Of a stretch of 64,000 nt of DNA, positions 31,542 through 40,953 are shown piece by piece (within the stretch, counting starts at the first letter, position 1; every line of letters starts with the position of its first letter). The notes under the pieces were generated by a model, which was given only the letters and a program-made list of their open reading frames with translations, did no database searches and was not told the origin of the DNA. This stretch comes from Mesorhizobium sp. M7A.F.Ca.US.008.03.1.1 (GTDB lineage Bacteria; Pseudomonadota; Alphaproteobacteria; Rhizobiales; Rhizobiaceae). The position numbers and the translations under genes were made by a program. The stretch lies in the NCBI RefSeq assembly GCF_003997495.1, contig NZ_RZRU01000015.1:89926-153925 (forward strand). The letters are read 5' to 3'.

Positions 31542-33335
31542 TCAGCGCTGCACCTTCACGCCGAGGAAGATGCTGTTGGCGGTGTAGTCCCGGCCCGGCA
31601 GATTGCTGGTCAGCTTCTCGGTCCTCACTCTTGTGGTCAGGCCGGCGTAGCGGTTCAGCCACCAGGTCAGTCCGGCCTCGGCGCTCAACACCCTGTCATG
31701 GCCGTCGATGCCGATGTAATCACGCCAGTCGAGGCCCAGAGCCGCGTTGGCGGTGAGATTGGCGCGAATCTGGCGTTCGCCGGTCAGGCGACCGGAATAG
31801 AGGATGTCGCCGCTTTCGCCCGATGTGGTCGTGGGCTCGACGGTGGTCCGCCCGGTCAGGCCGATCGTGGTGCCGCGCTCGGGTGACCATTTGAGGTCGG
31901 CGTTGACGGTGGCACCCGCGATCGCATCAAGGTTTTTGTCGTCGATCGCTTCCCTGAGCCAGCCGGCCGAGAATTCGCCCGACAGCTTCTCACCCATGTC
32001 GAGTGCAAGGCCAGCGCGGGCGCCGAGCCGCGTCGACGAGCGCTCGAAGCCTTCATTGTCGATGCGTTGATCATAGGTCCGGCGGCCGACCTCGATCTCG
32101 GTGAAAGGGGTCAGGGCAGGGGAGATCTCGTAGCCGGTGCGCAACGTCGTCGTGTAGAGCGTGGAGTCCTGATCCTTCTGCGACAGCGAGGTGCCGTCCG
32201 AGAGCTTGGCGTCGCCGTAGAAGTCGTGCGAGACCGCGCCGGTCAACGTGTACTGCATCTTGCCGAGATGCTTTTCGACGGCGAGGCTGCCATCGATGGT
32301 CTGCCGCAGTGGCTGCTTGCTGACGCCCGCAATGGCGTCCGGCGATGATGCTGATTCCGGCACGGCCTCATAGCCGAGCTTGGCGATGGCGCGCAGCTCA
32401 TTGTCGAGGTCGACATTGAGCTGGCCTTCGATACGCCCTTGTTCGTCGTGAACCGGGTAACCCGAGACGGTCTCGCGAAACAGGCCATAGCCGTCGATCG
32501 TGGCTGAGTTCTCGCGCCAGTCGGAGGCGGCGGAAAAGCGCAGCGCCGTCTCGGACAGCAGCGCCGACGTGCCGGCACTGCTCGAATCGCCGTTCGAGGT
32601 GGCGGTCAGGCCCTGTTCGATGGTTGGCCGGATGACGAAGGAGCCCCATTTCACGCCGGTGGCGGCAAATGGATCATCCTCCGGCTTCTTTTTCTGGCCT
32701 TCGATGGCGTCCGTGCGCTCTGCACCTGGGTCGAGCTTCTGCTTGTCGGCACTGTCGATGGTGAGGGCGCGGCGGTTGGCCGTGTCCTCGTCTGTCTCTT
32801 CACCATCGGTAGCATTCGTCGTGGCGGCGGTCGTGGAAGCGGTGATGTCGGAGGTGTCGGCCGTCGATTTCTTCTTCTTTTTCGACTTGTCGGCTGCCTT
32901 GTCCTTGGCCTGGTCAGCCGCATTCTGCCTGGCGGTCGATGAGCGGCGGCGAGGCTTGGGGGGCGCCGCTGTGTCGGCGGACGTGTCGTCAGTGGCTGCC
33001 GGCGGGTCGAAGAGGCTGCCAGTCGCGGTGGCATCGCCAGTGTCGGCGTCGTCAGGCACGGCACCGGCGCTGGCCGGCAGGTAGGTGCGGGCAGGCGCAT
33101 TGTCGTCCTGCGCGGCGTTGGCCGGCTGTTGACCCTGCGCTGCCAGGGCCAGCTGTCTCGCCTTGCGCTGCTGGTCGGACAGGATCGCCGATTCCGAAAC
33201 TTCGCCGCGCAGTTCGGTTTCCTGGGCATGGAGCGCCGTTGGGCGCAGCAAGGCAAACATGCTGGTTGCCAGCAGCAAGGCGCAGACCGCCTTGCCCCCA
33301 CGTCCTGTCGAATTTTCTGGCTGGACCCCGAACAT
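31542..33335 (-). CDS. Outer-membrane beta-barrel protein (BBP2-like) with low-complexity N-terminal region
   Basis: About 597 residues. A signal peptide (KAVCALLLATSMFALLRPTA, ending near LHAQ) is followed by some 190 residues of Ala/Asp/Thr/Lys-rich low-complexity sequence including a KSKKKKKS run. The remaining roughly 390 residues alternate polar and hydrophobic strands (WGSFVIRPTIEQGLTA, YTLTGAVSHDFYG, ATVNADLKWSPERGT), as in the outer-membrane barrel family I know as BBP2_2/PF10082. The start at the ATG 33335 is uncertain; GTG 33344 is also in frame. A TTAACCAT half-site lies upstream near 33391-33398. Function unknown. Confidence 0.75.
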   Translation of the reverse strand: MFGVQPENSTGRGGKAVCALLLATSMFALLRPTALHAQETELRGEVSESAILSDQQRKARQLALAAQGQQPANAAQDDNAPARTYLPASAGAVPDDADTGDATATGSLFDPPAATDDTSADTAAPPKPRRRSSTARQNAADQAKDKAADKSKKKKKSTADTSDITASTTAATTNATDGEETDEDTANRRALTIDSADKQKLDPGAERTDAIEGQKKKPEDDPFAATGVKWGSFVIRPTIEQGLTATSNGDSSSAGTSALLSETALRFSAASDWRENSATIDGYGLFRETVSGYPVHDEQGRIEGQLNVDLDNELRAIAKLGYEAVPESASSPDAIAGVSKQPLRQTIDGSLAVEKHLGKMQYTLTGAVSHDFYGDAKLSDGTSLSQKDQDSTLYTTTLRTGYEISPALTPFTEIEVGRRTYDQRIDNEGFERSSTRLGARAGLALDMGEKLSGEFSAGWLREAIDDKNLDAIAGATVNADLKWSPERGTTIGLTGRTTVEPTTTSGESGDILYSGRLTGERQIRANLTANAALGLDWRDYIGIDGHDRVLSAEAGLTWWLNRYAGLTTRVRTEKLTSNLPGRDYTANSIFLGVKVQR

Positions 33336-33585
33336 CGCCACCACTGCTTGCGCGGCGCACGCGCGCCATACTTACCGAACCGTAAATGGGGATGGTTAAC
33401 GGAGGGTTGAGGCAGCGGCCCGTCAGCCGCCTGAAGCGCTGATTTCCAAAGGGATTCATACCGCGTGCGTTAAGCTTTTTGTTTTCGCGCCTGCCGTTGT
33501 CTGAAACCACCGCACCCGTTCGAGCAACATGCCTGGGGCCATTTCTGTTGGACAGCGCGCCGGCAAAGCGCTAATCGCATCAGCC

Positions 33586-34587
33586 ATGCATGCGGGATCC
33601 CTGGATAAGAAGCCTTCGGACAGGCAAGCCTCGATCGCTTCGGCGCTGAGGACGGTGGCAACCGAACAGGCTGGGGTTGCAGCCCTTGCCGAGGCCTTGG
33701 AGAACGGATTGGCCGCGCCTTTCGCGCAGGCGGTCGCGACGATCTCTCGGATTGAAGGCCGGCTCATCGTCACCGGTGTCGGCAAAAGCGGCCATATCGG
33801 TTCGAAGATCGCGGCGACGCTGGCCTCGACCGGCACGCCGGCTTTCTTTGTCCATCCCGCCGAAGCCAACCACGGCGATCTCGGTATGATCGCCAGGGAT
33901 GACGCCATCATCGCCATGTCGTGGTCGGGCGAAAGCAAGGAACTGATGGGCATCGTCGCCTATTCCAGGCGCTTTTCCATTCCGCTGATCGCCATCACCG
34001 CCGGAGAGACATCGGCGCTGGCACGGGCGGCGGACGTGGTGCTGCTTTTGCCGCGCGCTCCGGAGGCCTGTCCGCACGGCCTGGCGCCAACGACATCGAC
34101 GCTGCTGCAACTGGTGATGGGCGACGCACTGGCGATCGCGCTGCTCGAAGCACGCGGCTTCACGCCGGACCATTTCCGCACCTTTCACCCGGGAGGCCAA
34201 CTCGGCGCCAACCTGACGCAGATCCGCGAAATCATGCATGTCGGCGACAGGCTGCCGCTGGTGGTTGCGGGCACCGGCATGCAGGACGCGATCCTGGAAC
34301 TGTCGCGCAAAGGATTTGGCTGCGTCGCGATCACCGACGCCGACGGTGCGCTGGTCGGCATCATAACCGATGGCGACATCCGCCGTCACATCGGCAGCAA
34401 TCTGCTGGCGATGACGGTGGATCAGGTGATGACAAGAGGACCGAAGACGGCCGCGCCGGACACGCTGGTGGCAACGGCGCTGCAGACGATCAACAATTCA
34501 GCCATCACCAGCCTTATGGTGGTGGAGGGCCGGAAACCAGTCGGCCTCATCCACCTGCACGACCTGTTGCGTATCGGAGCGGCCTAA
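33586..34587 (+). CDS. kdsD: Arabinose-5-phosphate isomerase (KdsD/KpsF/GutQ family)
   Basis: A 333-residue protein. The SIS domain carries VTGVGKSGHIGSKIAATLAS and SWSGESKEL, and HPGGQLGANL ends it. Two CBS domains follow (about 210-333, ITDADGALVGIITDGDIRRH). It converts ribulose-5-phosphate to arabinose-5-phosphate, the first step of KDO synthesis for LPS. The start at 33586 gives the family length; the frame extends to an ATG at 33529. Alone on the plus strand. Confidence 0.93.
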   Translation: MHAGSLDKKPSDRQASIASALRTVATEQAGVAALAEALENGLAAPFAQAVATISRIEGRLIVTGVGKSGHIGSKIAATLASTGTPAFFVHPAEANHGDLGMIARDDAIIAMSWSGESKELMGIVAYSRRFSIPLIAITAGETSALARAADVVLLLPRAPEACPHGLAPTTSTLLQLVMGDALAIALLEARGFTPDHFRTFHPGGQLGANLTQIREIMHVGDRLPLVVAGTGMQDAILELSRKGFGCVAITDADGALVGIITDGDIRRHIGSNLLAMTVDQVMTRGPKTAAPDTLVATALQTINNSAITSLMVVEGRKPVGLIHLHDLLRIGAA

Positions 34588-34638
34588 GGTGTGCTGATCT
34601 CCGGGTGATGCCGGCCTGACCTGAATCTGCGCGCTCGT

Positions 34639-35103
34639 TCAGACCGCCTCGACGGTCAGTTCCAGATCCGTATCGGCTGCACCCGTCACGCGCACTTGCG
34701 TGCCGGCCGGCAAATCCGGCCCGGAGACGCGCCACAGCGTATCGCCCAGCTTGATGCGGCCGCGTCCATCCCGGATCGGTTCGGCAAGTGTCGCCATCCT
34801 GCCGACCATTTGCGCGCCGCGCCGGTTGAGCAGCGGCTGGTCGGTCGGGTCATTGCGGCTGCCGACCAGCTTCTTGCCGACATAGGCCGAGACCAGCGAC
34901 AGCGCCAGGAAGGCGAGGACCTGGACCTGCCAGGTCCAGAAGCCGGCGTCCCAGATCAGCAGCGACACAGCGCCGATGATCAGCGCGGCGATGCCGATCC
35001 ACAGCATGAAGATACCTGGTGCGATGATTTCCATCACCAGCAGGACGAAGCCGAGAACCATCCAGTTCCACGGGCCGAGTTCGGAAACGATGCGGTCGAT
35101 CAT
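34639..35103 (-). CDS. NfeD-like membrane protein
   Basis: A 154-residue protein with about three N-terminal membrane segments (WMVLGFVLLVMEIIAPGIFM and following) and a C-terminal OB-fold domain (GRMATLAEPIRDGRGRIKLG). This is the short NfeD form that partners SPFH proteins. It starts 11 bases after the SPFH gene stop with GAGGT upstream, so the two form an operon. NfeD/SPFH pairs organise inner-membrane microdomains and are linked to protein quality control. Confidence 0.9.
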   Translation of the reverse strand: MIDRIVSELGPWNWMVLGFVLLVMEIIAPGIFMLWIGIAALIIGAVSLLIWDAGFWTWQVQVLAFLALSLVSAYVGKKLVGSRNDPTDQPLLNRRGAQMVGRMATLAEPIRDGRGRIKLGDTLWRVSGPDLPAGTQVRVTGAADTDLELTVEAV

Positions 35104-35114
35104 TGGTTTCGACC

Positions 35115-36065
35115 TCAGTTGTCGGTTGGGCGAACGACCGGCGGGCGCGCGGCCTGCCTTTGCGAGCCGGTCGTGCCTTCGCTGCGGAAGACTTCCTTGG
35201 CGATCTCGCCGATGCCGCCGAGCGAGCCGATCAGAGACGACGCCTCGAAGGGCATCAGCACGATTTTGCTGTTGGTGGCCGTGCCGATCCTGCCAAGCGC
35301 TTCAGTGTATTTCAGCGCCACGAAGTAGTTCAGCGCCTGCACATCGCCTTTGGAGATCGCTTCCGACACCACCTGGGTGGCGCGGGCTTCCGCCTCTGCC
35401 GAACGTTCGCGCGCCTCGGCATCGCGGAAGGCGGCTTCCTTGCGGCCCTCGGCCTCGAGGATCTGCGACTGCTTGAGGCCTTCGGCGGCAAGGATCTGCG
35501 CGCGCTTGTTGCGTTCCGCGGTCATCTGCCGGCCCATCGATTCGATAAGGTTGGCCGGCGGGTTGATGTCCTTGATTTCGACGCGGGTGATCTTGATGCC
35601 CCACGGGTGGGCTGCTTCATCGACGACGCGCAGCAGGCGCTCGTTGATGGCGTCGCGGTTCGACAGGAGTTCATCGAGGTCCATCGAACCCATGACGGTA
35701 CGGATGTTGGTCATCGTCAAATTGAGGATGGCGTTCTGCAGGCCGGATACCTGGTAGGCGGCCTGCGCCGCGTTGAGGATCTGGAAAAAGGCGATGCCGT
35801 CGACACCGACGATGGCGTTGTCGCGGGTGATGATTTCCTGGCTCGGAACGTCAAGCACCTGCTCCATCATGTTCATCTTGGCGCCGATGCGGTCGATGAA
35901 CGGGTAAATGAAATTGAGACCCGGGCTCAGTGTCTTGGTGTAACGGCCAAAGCGCTCCACCGTATAGTTGTAGCCTTGCGGGATTGTCCTGATGCCCTTG
36001 ATCAGCAGCACCAATACCAGAAGGGCAAGTGCACCAACCGCAATATCGAAACCACTGAAATCCAT
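35115..36065 (-). CDS. SPFH/Band 7 (stomatin/QmcA-like) membrane protein
   Basis: A 316-residue protein with one N-terminal membrane segment (IAVGALALLVLVLLIKGI), then a Band 7 domain (IPQGYNYTVERFGRYTKTLSPG-type start, SPGLNFIYPFIDRIG) and a long Ala/Glu/Arg-rich coiled coil (about 200-260). It probably oligomerises into a membrane scaffold with the adjacent NfeD protein. GAGGGAGAG supports the start at 36065; longer frames to 36095 lack it. QmcA and HflK/C-type homologues modulate membrane proteases. Confidence 0.92.
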   Translation of the reverse strand: MDFSGFDIAVGALALLVLVLLIKGIRTIPQGYNYTVERFGRYTKTLSPGLNFIYPFIDRIGAKMNMMEQVLDVPSQEIITRDNAIVGVDGIAFFQILNAAQAAYQVSGLQNAILNLTMTNIRTVMGSMDLDELLSNRDAINERLLRVVDEAAHPWGIKITRVEIKDINPPANLIESMGRQMTAERNKRAQILAAEGLKQSQILEAEGRKEAAFRDAEARERSAEAEARATQVVSEAISKGDVQALNYFVALKYTEALGRIGTATNSKIVLMPFEASSLIGSLGGIGEIAKEVFRSEGTTGSQRQAARPPVVRPTDN

Positions 36066-36187
36066 TTGGCTCTCCCTCAGACGAAGGCCGCTCAAGCCAT
36101 TCTCGCGCAGCCGACTTCACCAAAGACTTAAGTGTGTTTCAGATGCGTTACAATCAGGTGATGATGGGATTGTTTATAGGTTTGCAC

Positions 36188-37399
36188 TCAGCGGTTGAAG
36201 GCAAACAACCTTGCATCCGTGTCATCCAGCCCGTTGATCGAAGCCGGGACAATCTCGGAAGCGATCTGCGAGAAGGTGATGCCATTGCCGCCGTAGCCCA
36301 TCACCGCATGGATGCGAGGGTGGCGAGGAATGGCGCCGATATAGGGTAGGCCGGTGGTCGTGGTGCCGAAAGAACCGGCCCAGGCGAATTCAGGCCTGGT
36401 GTCGAGATGCGGAAATACCAGGCCGAGCTTCTCGGCGATGCGCGTGCTCTTGTCGGCGATCAGCTCGTCGCGCCGCGCTTCGTCGACAAAATCCTCGTCC
36501 TCGCCGCCGCAAATGACCCGGCCGTCGATCGTCGTGCGCATATACAGATACGGCTCCGACGCTTCCCAGATGAACGCTGCGTCCGGCCAAAGCTTTCGCA
36601 GTTGCGGGCGTGTCGCAATCGCCCATGTCGAGATGATCCGGTGGGCCGTCGCGGGCACGATGTCGACAAGTTCGTAGCCGGTGGCCAGAACAACATGTCG
36701 TGCGGTGATGGTAGGCCCATCCCTGGTCGCGACGACCGCTTCGTCGGCGCTGTCCTCGATCGTTGTGGCTTCGACGGGGGCGTAGAAGCGTGCCTTGCGC
36801 TCCAGGGATTTCAGCAGCAGCCCGGCCGTCAGCTTGCGTGGGTCGAGTGCGATATTGCCATGGCTGAGGATGGCGCCACCGCGATCAATGCCGAATGTCT
36901 CCGCCAGCGGCGCCGGCGTGAGATAGGTCGCGCCGATGCCGGCTAGCCGACGTGCCTCGGCCTCGTCGCGCAGTTCCGACGGACCAAGCATCGTGCCGGC
37001 CAGATAGAGCGACGGCGTCCGGCTCAGGCCACAATTGATACCGAGTTCGGCGATGCGGGCGGCGAGATTGGAGACGGCGAGCTGCGAGCGTCGCCAGGCC
37101 TGCCGCGCCGAGGCCCCGCCGACCATCTTCGAGAGCGTGGAGAGAGGCTGGTCTATTTCGAATGCCACCAGTGCGGTGGTTGCGGCCGTCGAGCCCTTCA
37201 GCGGGCCGCGCCGGTCGATGCAGATCACCTGATGGCCGTCGGCCGTCAGCGCCTCGGCCATCATGGCGCCGCTGATGCCCATGCCGACGACCAGCACATC
37301 TGTCTTGACGTCCCGGATCAGGCCGTCCGTCGGCACCGCAGGCGCCCGATAGGCTGACCAGACGGGCCGGCCACTACTGAGGTCGAGTTTGCGGGACAT
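36188..37399 (-). CDS. FAD-dependent oxidoreductase (DAO family, gamma-glutamylputrescine oxidase-like)
   Basis: A 403-residue flavoprotein with the N-terminal FAD motif VLVVGMGISGAMMAEALTAD and a C-terminal GYGGNGITFSQIASE region typical of D-amino-acid-oxidase-like enzymes such as PuuB. These oxidise amines or amino acids to imines with release of peroxide. CCGGAG is well spaced before the ATG. No transporter or polyamine catabolic partner is adjacent, so the substrate is open. A palindromic repeat separates it from hemH. Confidence 0.85.
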   Translation of the reverse strand: MSRKLDLSSGRPVWSAYRAPAVPTDGLIRDVKTDVLVVGMGISGAMMAEALTADGHQVICIDRRGPLKGSTAATTALVAFEIDQPLSTLSKMVGGASARQAWRRSQLAVSNLAARIAELGINCGLSRTPSLYLAGTMLGPSELRDEAEARRLAGIGATYLTPAPLAETFGIDRGGAILSHGNIALDPRKLTAGLLLKSLERKARFYAPVEATTIEDSADEAVVATRDGPTITARHVVLATGYELVDIVPATAHRIISTWAIATRPQLRKLWPDAAFIWEASEPYLYMRTTIDGRVICGGEDEDFVDEARRDELIADKSTRIAEKLGLVFPHLDTRPEFAWAGSFGTTTTGLPYIGAIPRHPRIHAVMGYGGNGITFSQIASEIVPASINGLDDTDARLFAFNR

Positions 37400-37461
37400 C
37401 GAATTCTCCGGAGGGCGCGGCTTAACGCCCCGGAGCTTGTGTTGTTCCGGTGTTAAAGCGG

Positions 37462-37529
37462 CGAGCCGCTCTAGCTCTCTGGTTGACGAAATTCCGGACG
37501 GAAAACCGTTTCCACACTTTTCCTGGAAT
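37462..37529. repeat. Rhizobial intergenic palindromic repeat element
   Basis: The segment running from CGAGCCGCTCTAGC through ATTCCGGACGGAAAACCGTT to CACACTTTTCCTGGAAT is a sequence I recognise as very common between genes in Mesorhizobium and Sinorhizobium. It contains the internal inverted pair CCGGACGG/ACCGTTTCC-like. It sits between hemH and the FAD oxidoreductase and probably forms a transcript hairpin. Confidence 0.65.
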
Positions 37530-37534
37530 TTCTC

Positions 37535-38599
37535 CTAGACCCAGCCGGACAGTTCGCGCCGCACCATCGCCTCGATCACCGCCATGCCCTCGGCGCTGTC
37601 GTTGAGGCAAGGGATATGGGCGAAATTCCTGCCCCCGGCATGATGGAAGGTCTCGGCCGCCTCGCGGCCGATCTCATCCAGCGTCTCGATGCAGTCGACG
37701 GAAAAGCCGGGATTGACGATGGCGATCGACTTCACGCCGTCCTGCGCGAGTTTCTCGACCATCTTGTCGGTATAGGGCTGCAGCCATTCCTGCGCGCCGA
37801 AGCGCGACTGGAAGGTGATGATCAGTTTCTTGTCATCCCAGCCGAGCCGTTCACGCAACAGCCGCGTCGTCTTCTGGCAATGGCAATGATAGGGATCGCC
37901 CTTCTCGAAATAGGGCTTTGGAATGCCGTGATAGGAGGTGATGACCACCTCCGGCTCGAAGTCCAACGTCGTCAGATGCCGTTCGATCGAACGCGCCAGC
38001 GCCTCGATATAGACCGGCTCGTCATAGTAGGGCGGCACGCTGCGGATGGCCGGTGCGCGGCGCATCTTCATCAGCGCGCGAAACAGTTGGTCATTGGCGG
38101 TTGCCGTGGTCGTCGCTGAATATTGCGGATAGAGCGGGAAGGAAAGAATGCGGTCGCAGCCCTGGTCGACCAGACGCTGGGCAATGCTGGCGGTTGAAGG
38201 GTTGCCATAGCGCATCGCCCAGTCGACGACGACATCAGGCAGGTCGCGCAGCGCTTCGGCCAGCTTTTCGGCCTGTGCGCGGGTGTAGGTGCGCAAGGGC
38301 GACTCGTTCTTTTCCCGGTTCCAGATACGGGCGTAGTTGGCGCCCGACTTCTTGGGCCGCGTGGTGAGCACAAGGCCATAGAGGATCGGATACCAGATCG
38401 CCCTGTTGAGCTCGATGACACGCGGATCGGACAGGAATTCACGGAGATACCGCCACATCGGCTTGAAATCGGTGCCATCGGGCGTGCCGAGATTGACCAG
38501 CATGACGCCGATCTTGCCAGCCTTGACCGGCGGATGCCCAGCGGGCAACGGGCCGAGCGCCTTTGCGGCCTTGGGTTCGGCAGGAGTGGAAAGCGTCAT
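37535..38599 (-). CDS. hemH: Ferrochelatase
   Basis: A 354-residue protein inserting iron into protoporphyrin IX, the last step of haem synthesis. VMLVNLGTPDGTDFKPMWRY is the standard start region and the catalytic His is in VVITSYHGIPKPYFEKGDPY. GFSVDCIETLDEIGREA is the conserved C-terminal motif with the metal-path Glu. GGAG lies well placed before the ATG. Full length, alone between repeats. Confidence 0.96.
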   Translation of the reverse strand: MTLSTPAEPKAAKALGPLPAGHPPVKAGKIGVMLVNLGTPDGTDFKPMWRYLREFLSDPRVIELNRAIWYPILYGLVLTTRPKKSGANYARIWNREKNESPLRTYTRAQAEKLAEALRDLPDVVVDWAMRYGNPSTASIAQRLVDQGCDRILSFPLYPQYSATTTATANDQLFRALMKMRRAPAIRSVPPYYDEPVYIEALARSIERHLTTLDFEPEVVITSYHGIPKPYFEKGDPYHCHCQKTTRLLRERLGWDDKKLIITFQSRFGAQEWLQPYTDKMVEKLAQDGVKSIAIVNPGFSVDCIETLDEIGREAAETFHHAGGRNFAHIPCLNDSAEGMAVIEAMVRRELSGWV

Positions 38600-38672
38600 A
38601 AAGGTTCTCCGGGAGACGCGAACCTAACCATCTTGCGCGCGCATTCAATGCAGCGTCTGGCCGCACCTTTAG

Positions 38673-38704
38673 CCCGAAAACAGGACGTCCGTCCGGTTTT
38701 CGGG
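38673..38704. terminator. Long hairpin between hemH and the nucleotidase gene
   Basis: CCCGAAAAC pairs with GTTTTCGGG, and after one mismatch GGAC pairs with GTCC around GTCC. The long stem lies 32 bases after the nucleotidase stop (minus strand). It has no U-tract, so it may be a palindromic repeat or a message-stabilising 3' hairpin rather than a classic terminator. Confidence 0.5.
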
Positions 38705-38735
38705 CGGGCGGTGTCATTCGGGCATGTAAGCGAGG

Positions 38736-40766
38736 CTATTTCGGCGGGATGGTCAGCGTTGCGCCGACAGGAAGCCGGCGCGGCTCATAGCCCTTGTTGG
38801 CGCCCGAAATGACCTTCCACTTGGCGCCGTCGCCATAGGCCTTCTTGGCCAGATCCCAATAGGTATCGCCGGCAACGATGACATGGCTGACTTCGGCCGG
38901 CGCGGCCTCAGCAGGCTTTGCCGGCTCGGCCGGTGCCGCCGCGGCTGGCGGCGCTGGCGGGGGAGGTGCTCCTTCCGTCGATATGGCCGGTGGTGTGTTG
39001 GCGATATCGCCCGAGTTGGCCGGCAATTCAGGCATCGCAGGTGCCGCTTCGGCAGGCTTGGCGGCCTCAGCCGGCGCGGGCGCCGGGGTCGCCGGCGCTG
39101 CTTCGGCTGGCTTGGCCGGCTCGGTTGCCGGGGCCGCGGGCGCTGCGGCGACGGTCGCCGCGATCTCGGTGATGCGGCCGTCGAGCTTCGGCGTGTAGGG
39201 CCGGTGGGCGCCGAGATAGTCGGCAACCACCTGTTCGAGGCCCGGACCGTAGTCGTAGGGGTTCTTGGCCTTGTCGGCGAAGACCTTGTAGCCGTCGCCG
39301 CCCTGGCGGACATAGTTGTTGGTGGCGACCAGATAGTCCTTGTCCGGCGTGATCGGCGTCCAGGCGCCGCCTTCCATGACCTCCACCGATTTGACGCGGC
39401 CGGCATTTGGCGCAACGGATTTGTCGAAGGAATATTTCAGGCCGGCGACCTGCGGGAAGCGCCCGGCGCCGTCCTCGACCTGGCTGAGGCCGCCCTCGAG
39501 GCCGGCCACCAGATCCTTGCCGGAAATCTGGAAGGTCGCGAGCGTGTTCTGGAACGGCAGCACGGTCAGCACCTCGCCCATGGTGACGGTGCCCTTGTCG
39601 ATCGAGGCGCGCAGGCCGCCGCCATTGGAGATGACGATCTCGACGCCCTGTCCCTTGACGCGGTCGAGGATGGCGTCGGAGACGAGGTTGCCCATCGCGC
39701 ATTCGCGGGTGCGGCAGCTCTCGCGGCTGCCGTCGATGACGTCGGTGGTCTCAGCCACTTCCTTGTTCTTCAGTGCCTCGATCGGTGCGCCAAGCTCCTT
39801 GATGCGGGCGAGCACGGTCGGGTCGGGGGTGATCGACTTGTCGAGATAGATCGGGTCGCCGCTGGCCGATTTGACGACGCCATTGTCGTCGAACACCACC
39901 TTGAACTCGCCGAGATATTTCGAATAGGACGCCGCCTGCACGACCGGCACCTTGTAGCCGTCCGGATTGTCGACCATCGTCGGGTAGGGACCTTCCGCCT
40001 TGGGGTCGGTGTTCGATAGCAGCGAATGGCTGTGGCCGCCGACAACGACGTCGATGCCCGGGATCTTGGCAATGACGTCGCGCTCGCGCCTGTAGCCGAT
40101 ATGGGTCACGGCGATGATCTTGTTGACGCCCTCGCCCTTCAGCTTCTCGACCTCGGCGGTGATCGACTTGACGTCGTCCTCGATGGCGACGTTGGGTCCA
40201 GGGGAAGCGAGATCCGGCGTGTCGTTGGTGATCGCGCCGATGATGCCGATCTTCTGGCCGCCGACCTCGACAACCACAGACGGCTTGACGCGGTCGCCGA
40301 GCTTGGATTGCGCGTTGGCCTTCACATTGGCGCCGAGCACTGGGAACTTGATCATGTCGAGGAACGGAGCCAAGGCCACTTCGCCGTCGTCGAATTCATG
40401 GTTGCCAAGGGCCATGCCGTCGAACTTCATGTCGTTGAGGAATTCGCCTTCGACCTTGCCCTTGTAGGTCGTGTAGAACAGTGAGCCCTGGAAATTGTCG
40501 CCGGCGCTGAGCAGCAGCACGTTCTGGCCTTCCAGCTTCTTGCGCTCCTGGGCGATCGCGGTGATCAGCCGGCCCGCGCCACCGATGCACTCGCCCTTGG
40601 TTTCCTCGTCCGCCGAGCAGGTCGATTCATATTTGTTGTTGCCTTCGATGCGGCTGTGCCAGTCGTTGATATGCAGGATATTCAGCGTGTAGTCGGCAAA
40701 GGATGCGCCGGCCGACAGGCCGAGGGCTGAGGCTGACAGGGCTGCAATGGCGGCAAGCTTCTTCAT
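38736..40766 (-). CDS. Periplasmic 5'-nucleotidase/2',3'-cyclic phosphodiesterase with C-terminal LysM
   Basis: 676 residues. The signal peptide is MKKLAAIAALSASALGLSAG ending near Ala24. The metallophosphatase domain has NILHINDWHSRIEG, SAGDNFQGSLF, LGNHEFDDGEVAL and GGHSHSLL metal ligands. The 5'-nucleotidase C domain follows (SNGGGLRASIDKGTV, TNNYVRQGGDGY). About 110 residues of Pro/Ala/Glu repeats (AKPAEAAPA) lead to a C-terminal LysM-like motif (GDTYWDLAKKAYGDGAKWKV). It hydrolyses extracellular nucleotides, and the LysM tail suggests attachment to peptidoglycan. Confidence 0.92.
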   Translation of the reverse strand: MKKLAAIAALSASALGLSAGASFADYTLNILHINDWHSRIEGNNKYESTCSADEETKGECIGGAGRLITAIAQERKKLEGQNVLLLSAGDNFQGSLFYTTYKGKVEGEFLNDMKFDGMALGNHEFDDGEVALAPFLDMIKFPVLGANVKANAQSKLGDRVKPSVVVEVGGQKIGIIGAITNDTPDLASPGPNVAIEDDVKSITAEVEKLKGEGVNKIIAVTHIGYRRERDVIAKIPGIDVVVGGHSHSLLSNTDPKAEGPYPTMVDNPDGYKVPVVQAASYSKYLGEFKVVFDDNGVVKSASGDPIYLDKSITPDPTVLARIKELGAPIEALKNKEVAETTDVIDGSRESCRTRECAMGNLVSDAILDRVKGQGVEIVISNGGGLRASIDKGTVTMGEVLTVLPFQNTLATFQISGKDLVAGLEGGLSQVEDGAGRFPQVAGLKYSFDKSVAPNAGRVKSVEVMEGGAWTPITPDKDYLVATNNYVRQGGDGYKVFADKAKNPYDYGPGLEQVVADYLGAHRPYTPKLDGRITEIAATVAAAPAAPATEPAKPAEAAPATPAPAPAEAAKPAEAAPAMPELPANSGDIANTPPAISTEGAPPPPAPPAAAAPAEPAKPAEAAPAEVSHVIVAGDTYWDLAKKAYGDGAKWKVISGANKGYEPRRLPVGATLTIPPK

Positions 40767-40898
40767 CTTCGTCTCCCGGAAAGCTGATCAGAGGCCATTA
40801 GCGCTCTTGCTTGACTGGAACATAACAGCCGGCGCTTCGGCCATGTTCCCATCACGTTCCGGATGACGCAAGCGGAATCCGGGACCTTTTGCCGGCAC

Positions 40899-40932
40899 AA
40901 AAAAGGACGGCGGCCAACCGGCCGCCGTCCTT
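40899..40932 (-). terminator. Rho-independent terminator of omp10
   Basis: On the minus strand AAGGACGGCGGCC-ggtt-GGCCGCCGTCCTT, a perfect 13-bp stem, is followed by TTTT. It lies just downstream of the omp10 stop. Confidence 0.92.
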
Positions 40933-40953
40933 GGAAAACGAATGGTCGTGGGT

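Noticed and set aside
37462..37529. Possible rho-independent terminator between hemH and the FAD oxidoreductase
   Set aside because: It matches a dispersed repeat and lacks a clean stem followed by a U-tract.
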